Assembly (NCBI GenBank): GCA_003282435.1
Contig: QBZG01000006.1
Span: 1-63,612, forward strand
DNA from: SAR116 cluster bacterium AG-335-B03
Lineage (GTDB): Bacteria; Pseudomonadota; Alphaproteobacteria; Puniceispirillales; Marisalimonadaceae
Direction of reading: 5' to 3'
DNA length: 63,612 nt
Shown: piece after piece, positions 1-8,960 of the stretch
Layout: each line of letters starts with the position of its first letter
Numbering within the stretch: position 1 is the first letter of the stretch
Position numbers and translations under genes: made by a program
The notes under the pieces: model-generated
The model's input: only the letters and a program-made list of their open reading frames with translations
What the model was told of the DNA's origin: nothing
Databases searched by the model: none

Positions 1-386
1 TTATGAGTTTGCCAGTTGTAGATATGGCAAAAAAATCTATGCTATTTAAGAAATGGTCTCCTGAAGATAAATTAAAAATTGGTTCTTTAGGAAATCTAGA
101 GCCTACTTATGACAAAAATATTATTTTGCCTCAAATGATGATTGTTCCAATGTTAATGTTTGATAGAAAGTTTTTTAGACTTGGATATGGAGGGGGTTAT
201 TATGATAAATCTATAAATAAATTAAAAAAATACTTTCAAAAAGAAAAAAAGTTTTTTATTACAATTGGACTTTCGTATAGTGAACAAGAAATTGATCAAA
301 TACCTTATGAAAATCATGATATCAATTTAGACTACATAGTCACAGAAAAAGAATTTTTATCAAGAAAATCTTCAACGCTTTATTAA
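1..386 (+). CDS. 5-formyltetrahydrofolate cyclo-ligase, 5' end cut by the window edge
   Basis: Converts 5-formyl-THF to 5,10-methenyl-THF with ATP in cytoplasmic one-carbon metabolism. The visible 127 residues hold the family's C-terminal hallmark, a run of hydrophobic residues ending in FDRKFFRLGYGGGYYDK (the phosphate/nucleotide-binding glycine loop), followed by the conserved IGLSYSEQ segment. The family is usually about 180-200 residues, so roughly 60 N-terminal residues lie left of base 1. The ATG at base 3 is therefore probably an internal methionine rather than the start. The ymdB-like gene follows after 12 nt on the same strand, and this pairing is common in alphaproteobacteria. The locus is often annotated ygfA or fau, but I leave the symbol open because only part is visible. 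Confidence 0.85.
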   Translation, partial: MSLPVVDMAKKSMLFKKWSPEDKLKIGSLGNLEPTYDKNIILPQMMIVPMLMFDRKFFRLGYGGGYYDKSINKLKKYFQKEKKFFITIGLSYSEQEIDQIPYENHDINLDYIVTEKEFLSRKSSTLY

Positions 387-398
387 AAGAAGGAATTT

Positions 399-1208
399 AT
401 GAAAGTTTTATTTTTAGGGGACATTGTAGGAAGAAATGCAAGAAATTTAGCACAAAAAAAAATAGCTGAATTCAAAATACAATTAAAACTTGATGCTATT
501 ATAATAAATGTAGAAAACGCTGCTGGTGGATTTGGCGTAACGCCTTCAATCTGCGATGACTTTTTTAATGCAGGCGCTGACGTTTTGACGACGGGAAATC
601 ATATTTGGGATAAAAGAGAGATAATTTCATATATATCTAAATCTGACAGATTACTTCGGCCGATGAATATGATCGAAGGAACACCTGGTTTAGGTATGAC
701 AATTGTAAAAGTAAAGGCTGGTACTATTGGTGTTGCTAATGTTATGACGAATTTATTTATGTCTAGATCAGATCCTGTATTTGATAAAGTACCATTAATA
801 ATTGAGCATCTCAAATTAACATCAAATGTTGATTTTTCTCTTATAGATGTCCACGGTGAGGCATCTTCTGAAAAAATGGCTATTGGGTTTGCGCTTGATG
901 GTAAAGTCTCTGCGGTTGTTGGTACTCATACGCATGTGCCTACTGCAGATCATCAAATTTTAGAAAATGGAACTGCTTACATAACTGATGTTGGAATGAG
1001 CGGTGATTATAACTCTATTATTGGTATGGATAAAAATGACGCGCTTAAAAGATTTATGTATCCTAACGAAAAAAAATCTAGACTTGAAGTTTCGTCTGGA
1101 GAACCAACTCTTTGTGGTGTTGTTATAGAAACTGATACAAATGGTTTGAGTAAATCGATAATTCCTCTAAGGTTAGGGGGTAAATTGGAACAAACTATAT
1201 TAGTGTGA
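399..1208 (+). CDS. YmdB-family metallophosphoesterase (TIGR00282 type)
   Basis: Predicted cytoplasmic phosphodiesterase. Family members hydrolyse 2',3'-cyclic nucleotides and affect RNA turnover and biofilm behaviour in Bacillus; the role in alphaproteobacteria is not settled. All expected metal ligands of the dinuclear site are visible: D8 in LGDIVG, E39-N40, N67-H68 in TTGNHIWD, H152 in DVHGEA, and H177/H179 in GTHTHVPTAD. The length of 269 residues is normal for the family. It starts at an ATG preceded by GAAGGAA, a good ribosome binding site. It lies between the formyl-THF cyclo-ligase and yebC, all on one strand. Confidence 0.9.
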   Translation: MKVLFLGDIVGRNARNLAQKKIAEFKIQLKLDAIIINVENAAGGFGVTPSICDDFFNAGADVLTTGNHIWDKREIISYISKSDRLLRPMNMIEGTPGLGMTIVKVKAGTIGVANVMTNLFMSRSDPVFDKVPLIIEHLKLTSNVDFSLIDVHGEASSEKMAIGFALDGKVSAVVGTHTHVPTADHQILENGTAYITDVGMSGDYNSIIGMDKNDALKRFMYPNEKKSRLEVSSGEPTLCGVVIETDTNGLSKSIIPLRLGGKLEQTILV

Positions 1209-1239
1209 TTATTTTAAAGGATATACTAGGGACGTTTAA

Positions 1240-1986
1240 ATGGCTGGGCATTCAAAGTTTAAAAATATTATGCATAGAAAGGGGGCTCAAGATGCCAGAA
1301 GAGCAAAAAAATTTGCAAGACTTACAAAAGAATTACAAGTGGCGGTTCGAGGTGGTACGGATCCATCAAGTAACCCTAGATTAAGATCTGCGCTATCAGC
1401 TTGTAGAGCTGTAAATATGCCAAAAGACAATATCGATAGGGTTATTAAAAAAGCTGAAGATGGAGAAAACTCTAACTTAGAAGAGATAAGATATGAAGGA
1501 TATGCTCTAGGTGGGGTGGCTTTAATTGTAGACGCACTTACAGATAATCGAAATAGAACTGCTGCAGAAGTAAGGTCTTCTTTTACTAAATATGGAGGTA
1601 ACTTAGGAGAAACTGGTTCAGTATCTTTTATGTTTAATAATGTTGGTCAAATTGTATATAAAAAAAATATAATGAGTGAAGACGAAATTTTTGATATTGC
1701 CATCGAAGTAGGTGCTAATGACGTCAAAGCAGACGAAAATAATTATGAAATAATAACTTCTGTAAATGACTTTAATAATGTTCGTGAAAAGCTTGAAGGT
1801 ATTTTAGGGGTTCCTGATCAGGCTGAATTGATATGGTACCCTGAAAATAATGTTCAAATTGATGATGAAAGAAAAGCCACTTCGATTTTAAAGCTTGTAG
1901 ATACACTCGATAATTGTGAAGATGTTCAAGGAGTTTATGGTAATTTTGAAATTAATGACGACATTATAAAAAAAAATTATCTATAA
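1240..1986 (+). CDS. yebC: YebC/PmpR-family protein
   Basis: Member of the widespread YebC/PmpR (TACO1-like) family. Older work described these as DNA-binding regulators; newer work links the family to translation through proline stretches. The N-terminus MAGHSKFKNIMHRKGAQD is the family signature, and the GGNLGETGSVSFMF segment in the middle is also diagnostic. The length of 248 residues is standard. It sits directly before ruvC, ruvA and ruvB, the usual arrangement in proteobacteria, with a 14-nt gap to ruvC. This suggests a shared transcript with the Holliday-junction genes. Confidence 0.95.
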   Translation: MAGHSKFKNIMHRKGAQDARRAKKFARLTKELQVAVRGGTDPSSNPRLRSALSACRAVNMPKDNIDRVIKKAEDGENSNLEEIRYEGYALGGVALIVDALTDNRNRTAAEVRSSFTKYGGNLGETGSVSFMFNNVGQIVYKKNIMSEDEIFDIAIEVGANDVKADENNYEIITSVNDFNNVREKLEGILGVPDQAELIWYPENNVQIDDERKATSILKLVDTLDNCEDVQGVYGNFEINDDIIKKNYL

Positions 1987-2000
1987 AAAAGGTTATTACT

Positions 2001-2549
2001 TTGCGTATAATTGGAATTGATCCAGGATTAAGAAATACAGGCTGGGGAATAATTGAATTTAGAAATAATAGATTAATTCATGTTGATGATGGAAGAATAT
2101 CTCCGCCATCTATATCCTCAGTTGGAGAAAGACTTCTTTTTATAAAGAATAAATTATCATTAATTGTTAAAAAATATAATCCAAATATATCTGCTATAGA
2201 ACAGATATTCGTTGGGCCAGGAACTGGTTCCAGTTTAAAGCTTGGAATGGCAAGAGGGGTTTCAATTTTAGTTTTAGCCCAAGCAGGACTTCAAATTAAA
2301 GAGCTTCCTCCGAAGCTAGTAAAAAAAACAGTTACAGGCTATGGCTCTGCTTCAAAAGATCAAATTAAATCAATGATAGAAAAATTATTAAACATTATAC
2401 CTAAAAACGAAGATAGCTCAGATGCATTAGCAATAGCTATTTCGGCCCAACATTTAGATTACAACAATATAACCACTAAATTATCAGATAATTACAATGG
2501 TTTAAATTCAGCAATCGCTAGAGCTTTATTGAAAGAAAAAAATGTATAA
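2001..2549 (+). CDS. ruvC: RuvC, Holliday junction resolvase
   Basis: Cuts Holliday junctions as a homodimer, together with RuvAB, during recombinational repair. The four acidic catalytic residues of the RNase H-like fold are visible: D7 in GIDPGLRNTGWG, E67 in AIEQIFVGP, and D138 and D141 in the EDSSDALAIA motif near the C-terminus. Length is 182 residues, slightly longer than E. coli RuvC. The start is TTG at 2001, since the conserved IIGIDPG motif begins two residues later and no upstream ATG fits. A short GG-containing ribosome binding site lies about 10 nt upstream. Confidence 0.95.
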   Translation: MRIIGIDPGLRNTGWGIIEFRNNRLIHVDDGRISPPSISSVGERLLFIKNKLSLIVKKYNPNISAIEQIFVGPGTGSSLKLGMARGVSILVLAQAGLQIKELPPKLVKKTVTGYGSASKDQIKSMIEKLLNIIPKNEDSSDALAIAISAQHLDYNNITTKLSDNYNGLNSAIARALLKEKNV

Positions 2550-2579
2550 TGTATTTGTAATCAAATCTTTAGGTCTTTA

Positions 2580-3257
2580 ATGATAGCTTCTCTTAGTGGA
2601 ATATTAACCCTAATAGGTAAATCTGAGATTGTCTTGGAAGTTAATGGTGTTGGATATCTTTTGAACGTCTCCTCAAAATTAATAACTTCTTTAGACGAAA
2701 TAGGATCAGAACTGACATTATTTACTGATTTGCAAATTAGAGATGATAAAATAGTTATATATGGTTTTGCATCGTCGAAGGATCAAAATATTTTCAAATT
2801 ATTACAAACTGTCCAAGGTGTTGGCCCTAGAGCAGCTCTTTCTATTCTTTCAACGTTAAATGTTGATGAATTAATTTTAGCAATTTCGTCTGGAGATAAA
2901 GTTATGATTTCAAGAGCAGATGGAGTTGGTCCCAAAGTTGCAGGCAGGATAACTACAGAATTAGTTGAAAAAGTATCAAGTTTAAATAATAGTCTATTTA
3001 ACAATTCAATTAGCAAAAATATTCCAATAAAACTTCAAGAAAAGTTAAATAATAACAAAAATAGTGATTCTAATGATTTGTCAGTTGAAGTTGAAGATAT
3101 AATTTCAGCGCTAGTAAATTTGGGATATTCTAGGAGTGAAGTTTTCTCGGTTGTAATGAAGATCAAAAAGGATTTTAGTCTTAATAATAAAAGTAAAAAT
3201 TTCACTGTCAGTCAAATAGTACCAATTGCTCTCAAAGAACTGTCAGGAGGAACATAA
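2580..3257 (+). CDS. ruvA: RuvA, Holliday junction-binding protein
   Basis: Tetrameric DNA-binding subunit that holds the four-way junction and loads the RuvB motor. The N-terminal OB-fold begins MIASLSGIL and contains the typical [10 protein letters not shown] stretch. Two helix-hairpin-helix motifs follow, [12 protein letters not shown] and [16 protein letters not shown] low-complexity Asn/Lys/Ser linker leads to the C-terminal domain III (residues about 165-225) that contacts RuvB. At 225 residues it is slightly long because of the linker. Its stop codon overlaps the ruvB start by one base (TAATG), implying coupled translation. Confidence 0.95.
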   Translation: MIASLSGILTLIGKSEIVLEVNGVGYLLNVSSKLITSLDEIGSELTLFTDLQIRDDKIVIYGFASSKDQNIFKLLQTVQGVGPRAALSILSTLNVDELILAISSGDKVMISRADGVGPKVAGRITTELVEKVSSLNNSLFNNSISKNIPIKLQEKLNNNKNSDSNDLSVEVEDIISALVNLGYSRSEVFSVVMKIKKDFSLNNKSKNFTVSQIVPIALKELSGGT

Positions 3258-4321
3258 TGTCGGATGAAAAAAAAGTGGATGATAGGTTAGTTCGCCTTGA
3301 AGCAGAAGAGCACACAGAACAACACGATTTCAGCCTAAGGCCAAAGCAACTGAGAGAATTTATTGGTCAACCTCAAGTTCAAAAAAATTTATCTACCTTT
3401 ATTTCTGCAGCTAGTTCAAGACAGGAGCCTATGGATCATGCTTTATTATTTGGTCCCCCCGGCCTTGGTAAGACAACACTAGCACAAATCATATCATTTG
3501 AGTTAGGGGTTGGGTTTAGGTCTACATCAGGTCCTATTATCAATAAGGCTGGAGACCTAGCGGCTTTGTTAACGAATTTAAGACCTAAGGATGTTTTATT
3601 TATAGACGAAATTCATCGTTTATCTCCAAATATTGAAGAAATTTTGTATCCAGCAATGGAAGATCTTCAGTTAGATTTAATTATTGGTGAGGGCCCTTCG
3701 GCAAGAACTATTAAAATTGATTTACCTCCTTTTACTCTCGTCGGTGCAACTACTAGGTCTGGTTTGTTAACAACGCCATTGAGAGATAGGTTTGGTATTC
3801 AAATAAGAATGGAGTTTTATAGTTCCCATGATTTAGTAAAGATACTTTTAAAGCTAGCCCAAAAACTGCAACTAAATCTTGAAGAGAGTGGTGCTTATGA
3901 AATTGCGAAACGTTCAAGAGGAACTCCAAGAATCGCAGGAAGATTATTAAGGAGAGTTAGAGATATTTTTTCAATATCAAAAAGTAAGATAATAGATAAA
4001 AATTTTGCGGATAATGCTCTAACACAGTTGGATGTAGATAGATCTGGGTTAGATGCAATTGATAGAAAATATTTAAATGTTATTATTGAAAAATTTCAAG
4101 GTGGTCCAGTAGGGCTGGATACTTTGTCAGCAATTTTGTCAGAACAAAAAGATATGATTGAAGAAGTAATAGAGCCTTATTTGTTGCAACGTGGATTAAT
4201 TCAAAGATCTTCAAGAGGTAGATTCGTTTCTGCTTCAGGTTGGAGACATTTAGGCTTAAGTCCCCCAAAAAATGCAGAAGAACAACCTGATATGATGAAT
4301 TTGAATGAGAAACAAGTTTAG
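3257..4321 (+). CDS. ruvB: RuvB, Holliday junction branch-migration ATPase
   Basis: AAA+ motor that drives branch migration with RuvA. Walker A is GPPGLGKT at residues 66-73, and Walker B is in [11 protein letters not shown] around residue 115. The [18 protein letters not shown] sensor/arginine-finger region and the C-terminal winged-helix domain ([16 protein letters not shown] near the end) are also visible. The length of 354 residues is typical. The start is fixed by the 1-nt overlap with ruvA, preceded by a clear AGGAGG-like site inside ruvA (CAGGAGGAACATA). ybgC follows after 13 nt. Confidence 0.97.
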   Translation: MSDEKKVDDRLVRLEAEEHTEQHDFSLRPKQLREFIGQPQVQKNLSTFISAASSRQEPMDHALLFGPPGLGKTTLAQIISFELGVGFRSTSGPIINKAGDLAALLTNLRPKDVLFIDEIHRLSPNIEEILYPAMEDLQLDLIIGEGPSARTIKIDLPPFTLVGATTRSGLLTTPLRDRFGIQIRMEFYSSHDLVKILLKLAQKLQLNLEESGAYEIAKRSRGTPRIAGRLLRRVRDIFSISKSKIIDKNFADNALTQLDVDRSGLDAIDRKYLNVIIEKFQGGPVGLDTLSAILSEQKDMIEEVIEPYLLQRGLIQRSSRGRFVSASGWRHLGLSPPKNAEEQPDMMNLNEKQV

Positions 4322-4334
4322 GATTTTCTGCTAA

Positions 4335-4799
4335 ATGGAAATAAATTTTCAAAATCTTGATGGTATTATTAAAAATAATATTCATCATTACGTTGTCAAA
4401 GTTTTTTTTGAAGACACCGATGCAGGTCAGATCGTTTACCATACAAACTATTTAAAATATTTTGAAAGAGCGCGCACTTCTCTCCTAAATTTATTAAAAA
4501 TAGATCAAATAAATTTAAAAAAAAATCATGATATTATTTTAGTTGTAAGAAAGGCTGATATTAAATGGTTCAAACCTGCTATTCTTAATGATATATTACT
4601 GGTACAAACATGCCTTAAATATGCCAAAAATTCGAGTATAACTATAAATCAGTTAGTGTACAGGTATTGTGAAATGAATAAAACAAAAGAGTTGTTAGTC
4701 AGTGGAATTATTCAAATAGTAGCTATGAGTAGTAGCTTTAAAGTAAGGCGTATTAATAAGGTTTTGAAAAACCCTTTTTTTCAAAATAATTTACAGTAA
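4335..4799 (+). CDS. ybgC: YbgC-type acyl-CoA thioesterase of the Tol-Pal operon
   Basis: Hot-dog fold thioesterase acting on short-chain or malonyl-type acyl-CoA substrates. In E. coli YbgC is the first gene of the tol-pal operon and associates with phospholipid-synthesis enzymes. The signature EDTDAGQIVYHTNYLKYFERAR spans residues about 26-47, with the catalytic Asp expected at D29. Compared with E. coli YbgC there are about 11 extra N-terminal residues before the core, so a later start is possible, although no better ATG with a ribosome binding site was seen. tolQ follows after 16 nt. Confidence 0.92.
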   Translation: MEINFQNLDGIIKNNIHHYVVKVFFEDTDAGQIVYHTNYLKYFERARTSLLNLLKIDQINLKKNHDIILVVRKADIKWFKPAILNDILLVQTCLKYAKNSSITINQLVYRYCEMNKTKELLVSGIIQIVAMSSSFKVRRINKVLKNPFFQNNLQ

Positions 4800-4815
4800 C
4801 TTTAAAGGTTAAAAA

Positions 4816-5529
4816 ATGAATTCAGAAGTTAAGACAGAGATTATTTCAAGCGGGCCCGATTTGACTATATTAGGTCTTTTTTTTCAAGCAGACCCTTTTG
4901 TTAAAGGAGTAATGTTTCTTCTTATTTTTGCTTCTATATGGTGTTGGACTATTATTATCAATAAGTCCAATACTATAAGAAAGGAAAAAAAATTTTCTAT
5001 GGAATTTGAGGATGTTTTTTGGTCTGGTGTCAATTTAGAAAATTTGTATCAAGAATATTCTGAAAATATTAACAGTGCTCAAGTAAGGGTTTTTATAACT
5101 GGTATAAGTGAGTTTAATAGAATAAATTCAAAACATTCTCTATCTACGAGTAAACTCAACGAAATATTTCAGAGAATTAATAATTCCATGCATATATCTA
5201 TAAGTAGAGAGATTGAAAAATTAGAAAGAGGTATGAGCTTCTTAGCATCAATAGGGTCTGTAGCACCTTTCATAGGTTTATTAGGAACTGTTTGGGGTAT
5301 TGTAAATGCATTTCAATCGATAGCTATTAGTAACAACACAAGTCTCGCGGTAGTTGCACCTGGCATAGCCGAGGCTTTGTTTGCAACAGCATTGGGTTTA
5401 CTAGCAGCGATCCCTGCAGTAGCAGCTTATAATAAATTTTCTAATGATTTAGAAAAATTGTCTAATAATTTAGAATATTTCGCAATAGAATTTTCATCAG
5501 TTTTGCAACGACAAGTTGAAGAAAATTAA
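4816..5529 (+). CDS. tolQ: TolQ, inner-membrane proton-channel subunit of Tol-Pal
   Basis: MotA/ExbB/TolQ-family protein. With TolR it uses the proton-motive force to energise TolA for outer-membrane constriction at division. Three membrane segments are visible: one near residues 30-50 (FLLIFASIWCWTIII) and two in the C-terminal half (around SVAPFIGLLGTVWGIVNAF and ALFATALGLLAAIPAVAAYN). The last two carry the family's conserved small-residue and Thr/Pro positions. The length of 237 residues is normal. A ribosome binding site (AAAGG) lies about 8 nt before the ATG, and the stop abuts the tolR start with no gap. Confidence 0.95.
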   Translation: MNSEVKTEIISSGPDLTILGLFFQADPFVKGVMFLLIFASIWCWTIIINKSNTIRKEKKFSMEFEDVFWSGVNLENLYQEYSENINSAQVRVFITGISEFNRINSKHSLSTSKLNEIFQRINNSMHISISREIEKLERGMSFLASIGSVAPFIGLLGTVWGIVNAFQSIAISNNTSLAVVAPGIAEALFATALGLLAAIPAVAAYNKFSNDLEKLSNNLEYFAIEFSSVLQRQVEEN

Positions 5530-5955
5530 ATGTACAATCGTTTACTTAATAAAAATAATCATAAAAAAAACAAAACGATGAGCCAAATAAATGTTACACC
5601 ATTTGTTGACGTAATGTTAGTTCTGCTGATTGTTTTTATGATAACCGCCCCTCTTTTGACTGTTGGTGTGTCAGTAGATCTTCCAAAAACAAAAGCAGCT
5701 CAATTAAACTCAAAGGGTGATCCAGTTGTGGTTAGCATAAAGCAAAATGGTGATTTATATATCCAAGAGAGATTAATCGACAATCTTAAACTCTTACCTC
5801 GTCTTAATGCAATTTCGTCTGGTAATAAAAATCTTAGAATATACGTTAGAGGTGACAAAAATGTTCCTTATGGAATAGTTTTAGATACTATAGCTAAAAT
5901 AAAAAGCTCTGGTTTTAAGAAGGTTGCTTTAGTAGCTAAGTTAAAAGAAAGTTGA
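5530..5955 (+). CDS. tolR: TolR, Tol-Pal inner-membrane protein
   Basis: ExbD/TolR-family partner of TolQ: a short cytoplasmic N-terminus, one transmembrane helix and a periplasmic domain. The helix contains the essential proton-carrying Asp, D27 in NVTPFVDVMLVLLIVF, and is followed by the conserved LPKTKA segment. The length of 141 residues is typical. The ATG at 5530 directly follows the tolQ stop. The ATG at 5578 (MSQINVTPF) is an alternative start but has no Shine-Dalgarno, so I prefer translational coupling at 5530. Confidence 0.95.
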   Translation: MYNRLLNKNNHKKNKTMSQINVTPFVDVMLVLLIVFMITAPLLTVGVSVDLPKTKAAQLNSKGDPVVVSIKQNGDLYIQERLIDNLKLLPRLNAISSGNKNLRIYVRGDKNVPYGIVLDTIAKIKSSGFKKVALVAKLKES

Positions 5956-5959
5956 AATT

Positions 5960-6841
5960 ATGGTTATGTCAACTTTCATCTCCCTCGGGCTTCATGTTTC
6001 TCTTATCATATTTGCTTATTATGGTTTACCATCTTTTAAAGTTAAAGAGCCTATTGAGTTACCAATTGATATAGTAGAAGATACTCCAATTAGCTCTAAA
6101 ACATCGCTTAAGTTAGGAGACACAAAAGTAAAAGAAATAAAAAAAAATAAAAAGACCATTAAAGTAGAAAATATTAAAAAAGCACCTCCCCCTCCTCCTT
6201 TGCCAAGTGCAAAAATAATTGAAAAAAAGAACTTGGAGTTAAAGAAGAAAAATGAAATTAAAGAAATTGCAGAATTAGTAAAAAAAAAACCAAAGCTTAA
6301 AATAAAAAAAGAAAAAAAAATAGTGCTTCCAAAGGTAGTTAATAAGCCAGAAAAAATAAAGAAAAAACAAAAAGAAAATTTAGCAAAAGGTATTCTTAAT
6401 ACGCTAATAAAGCCTGAACAAATTATTAAAAATAGTAAGAAACAAAAGAATAAAAATAATAGCAAAGAAATGTTAAAAAAAATTAAAAAAATAGCAGGTA
6501 ACTCTTACAGGCAGGTACAACAAACTGACCTAAATTTAAGTCAAACAGATATTAATAAAATTGAAAACCATGTAAGAAAATTCTTTAATGTTTCTTATGC
6601 AGCAAGCGAACTTAGAATGGTCATAACTCTTAAGATTAGTGCGAATTTAGATGGAACAGTGAAACGAGTACAAATAATTGATGAAACTTTATATGCTAAA
6701 AACAAATTTTACAGAGCAACAGCTGATGCTGCAAGAAGAGCTGTTCTTGATAGCTCTCCTTTACCACTACCAAAAGGTAAAGAAAAATTATTTGAGAATA
6801 TAGAGTTTGATTTTAATCCGTCGTCTATTTTCTCTTATTAA
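5960..6841 (+). CDS. tolA: TolA-like periplasm-spanning protein
   Basis: Links the TolQR motor to Pal and TolB. One N-terminal transmembrane helix (residues about 3-22) is followed by a proline motif (APPPPPLP, residues 75-82). Next comes a long linker very rich in Lys, Ile, Asn and Glu (about 85-180), then a C-terminal globular domain of the TonB/TolA type. That domain contains VRKFFNVSYAASELRMVITLKISANLDGTV and the RATADAARRAVL helix. The identification rests on this architecture and the position between tolR and tolB. The linker composition differs from the Ala-rich helix of E. coli TolA, probably from AT-driven codon drift. Confidence 0.88.
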   Translation: MVMSTFISLGLHVSLIIFAYYGLPSFKVKEPIELPIDIVEDTPISSKTSLKLGDTKVKEIKKNKKTIKVENIKKAPPPPPLPSAKIIEKKNLELKKKNEIKEIAELVKKKPKLKIKKEKKIVLPKVVNKPEKIKKKQKENLAKGILNTLIKPEQIIKNSKKQKNKNNSKEMLKKIKKIAGNSYRQVQQTDLNLSQTDINKIENHVRKFFNVSYAASELRMVITLKISANLDGTVKRVQIIDETLYAKNKFYRATADAARRAVLDSSPLPLPKGKEKLFENIEFDFNPSSIFSY

Positions 6842-6917
6842 TTGAACAATTTTTAAATTTTGCCATAATCCTGCCTCATAGAAGGTAATAATCGTGTAAT
6901 ATGATTAATTTTAAAAT

Positions 6918-8270
6918 ATGGGGTATTTTTTGAAAAGCTATTTGCACTTTTTTGCGTTTAAGGTTTTAATTTTATTTTATCCTTTTTTAATATCTAATGT
7001 TTTTGCGGATGATCTCAGAATAAAAATTAATTCAGGTCAGGTTGAACCTTTACCATTAGCTATTGCTGACTTTACTGGTGAAGAGGGTAAGGCAAATGAA
7101 ATTGGTAGACAAATTGCTGAAGTAATATCAAATAATTTAGTTGGATCTGGTCAATTTAAATCAGTTGAAAGTGCAGCTTTTATAGCCCCTCCAACAAGTC
7201 CCTCGGTTAGACCAAACTTCACAGATTGGACACCTTTAGGAATTAAAGCATTAATTACAGGATCAGTTAAAAGTATTAATGAACAACAGATAGAAGTGGA
7301 ATTTAGATTATGGGATATTATTGCTGAAACTGATCTTATAGGATTAAGATTAAGTGTTGACTCTCAAGCTTGGCGAAGAGTTGCTCATATAATTTCTGAT
7401 GAAATCTTTGAGAGATTATCAGGAGATAGTGGTTATTTTGATACAAGAATAGTTTATGTTGCAGAATCTGGCCCTCAAAACAAACGCTTAAAAAGACTTG
7501 CTATAATGGATCAAGATGGTGAAAATCATCAATACTTAACAGATGGAAGTTTTTTAGTTTTAACCCCTAGATTTTCACCAACAACGCAAGAAATAACATA
7601 TTTAGCGTATTTTAAAAATGAACCTAGAGTATATATTTTTAATTTAGAAACTGGAGAACAAGAATTATTAGGCTCATTCCCTGGTATGACTTTTGCTCCG
7701 AGATTTTCTCCATTTGGTGACAAAATAATTATGAGTTTGGCAGAAAAAGGAGTTACCGACATTTATACTATGAATTTAAATAATCAAGAAGTAATTAGGC
7801 TTACAAATAGTCCTTCTATAGATACATCACCAAGTTTTTCTCCTAATGGTAAAAAAATTATTTTTAACTCTGATCGTGGCGGTTCACAACAAATATACAT
7901 AATGGATGCCAATGGAAGAAATGTTAAAAGAATTTCCTTTGGAAAAGGTAGGTATGCAACACCTGTATGGGCACCAAAAGGAGAATTAATTGCATTTACT
8001 AAAATGCTTAAGAATAAATTCTACATCGGTATAATGTCACCAGACGGATCTGGAGAAAGACTTTTAGCTAAAGGCTATTTAGTCGAAGGTCCTACTTGGG
8101 CACCTAATGGAAGAGTTTTAATGTATTTTAAACAACAGGCTCCTATTGACGATGGGAAAAGTTCTAGTGTAAATCTATATAAAATTGATATTACTGGTTT
8201 TAGAGAAACAAGAATTATTACACCTAGTGATGGCTCAGACCCTGCTTGGTCTCCACTTATACCGAATTGA
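6918..8270 (+). CDS. tolB: TolB, periplasmic beta-propeller protein of Tol-Pal
   Basis: Soluble periplasmic protein that binds Pal and the TolA C-terminus. A Sec signal peptide with a hydrophobic core at residues about 12-28 ends at SNVFA, with predicted cleavage after A30. The N-terminal TolB domain follows, then WD40-like PD40 propeller repeats seen as recurring [35 protein letters not shown] and [10 protein letters not shown] blades. At 450 residues it is full length. The ATG at 6918 has no Shine-Dalgarno. A TTG at 6930 is 6 nt after GGGG, would give a 26-residue signal peptide (MKSYLHFF...), and is a real alternative start. A 76-nt gap after tolA may hold an internal promoter. Confidence 0.95.
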   Translation: MGYFLKSYLHFFAFKVLILFYPFLISNVFADDLRIKINSGQVEPLPLAIADFTGEEGKANEIGRQIAEVISNNLVGSGQFKSVESAAFIAPPTSPSVRPNFTDWTPLGIKALITGSVKSINEQQIEVEFRLWDIIAETDLIGLRLSVDSQAWRRVAHIISDEIFERLSGDSGYFDTRIVYVAESGPQNKRLKRLAIMDQDGENHQYLTDGSFLVLTPRFSPTTQEITYLAYFKNEPRVYIFNLETGEQELLGSFPGMTFAPRFSPFGDKIIMSLAEKGVTDIYTMNLNNQEVIRLTNSPSIDTSPSFSPNGKKIIFNSDRGGSQQIYIMDANGRNVKRISFGKGRYATPVWAPKGELIAFTKMLKNKFYIGIMSPDGSGERLLAKGYLVEGPTWAPNGRVLMYFKQQAPIDDGKSSSVNLYKIDITGFRETRIITPSDGSDPAWSPLIPN

Positions 8271-8370
8271 TTGAAATCATATTTAAAAAAGTTGAATTTT
8301 AAATTTATTTAGTTTAGTGTTTAGAAAATTTTATCAAATCATTGATACTAGCTAGTTTAAGGAGTTTGAA

Positions 8371-8895
8371 ATGAATAAGAGAATTATTGCTTTAATAGGA
8401 GCTGTTGCTCTACTTTCAGCTTGTGAAACAGCATCTCAGAAAGTGGTTACCGGCAGTGCTGCGTCGTCTTCAAGCGGATCCACTTCTTCCTCAACTTCAA
8501 GCTCAGTTGATAAAAAGAAAAGCTTATTTGCCGAAGCTAAGCAGACTGCTGCAGATAAATTAATTGCTGTTGGTGATAGAGTTTTATTTGACTATGACTC
8601 AGCTAAATTAGATTCAAGTGCTAAAATACTTCTTGACGCACAGTCAAGATTTCTAAGAGCAAATACAGATTTAAATTTTATAGTTGAAGGCCATTGTGAC
8701 GAAAGAGGCACACGTGAATACAACTTAGCCCTAGGTGAGCAAAGAGCTACTGCCGTACGAGACTATTTAGTTATACAAGGTATTGATCCAGACAGAATTA
8801 AGGTTATTTCTTATGGAAAAGAAAAACCTGCAGTTGTTGGTTCAAATGGTATGGCGTGGTCAAAAAACAGACGTGCTGTAACTGTTATTGATTAA
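8371..8895 (+). CDS. pal: Pal, peptidoglycan-associated outer-membrane lipoprotein
   Basis: Outer-membrane lipoprotein that binds peptidoglycan and TolB/TolA. The lipobox LLSAC ends at Cys18 of the signal peptide. A Ser-rich spacer (residues 30-48) leads to an OmpA-like domain with FDYDSAKLD and the meso-DAP-binding motif NFIVEGHCDERGTREYNLALGEQRA. The length of 174 residues is typical. An AAGGAG ribosome binding site lies 7 nt before the ATG. It follows tolB after a 100-nt AT-rich spacer with no clear hairpin. Confidence 0.97.
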   Translation: MNKRIIALIGAVALLSACETASQKVVTGSAASSSSGSTSSSTSSSVDKKKSLFAEAKQTAADKLIAVGDRVLFDYDSAKLDSSAKILLDAQSRFLRANTDLNFIVEGHCDERGTREYNLALGEQRATAVRDYLVIQGIDPDRIKVISYGKEKPAVVGSNGMAWSKNRRAVTVID

Positions 8896-8960
8896 TAAAA
8901 AATATTTAACTAATATCGTATTCTATATCTGGAAAAAGATATTATTTCATAGAGATAGTA

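Noticed and set aside
4083-4442. 119-residue antisense reading across the ruvB-ybgC junction
   Set aside because: Overlaps two well-supported genes, has no recognisable motif and no ribosome binding site.
6019-6465. 148-residue antisense reading opposite tolA
   Set aside because: Composed of Phe/Ile/Ser-rich low complexity created by the Lys/Asn codons of tolA; no ribosome binding site and no family motif.
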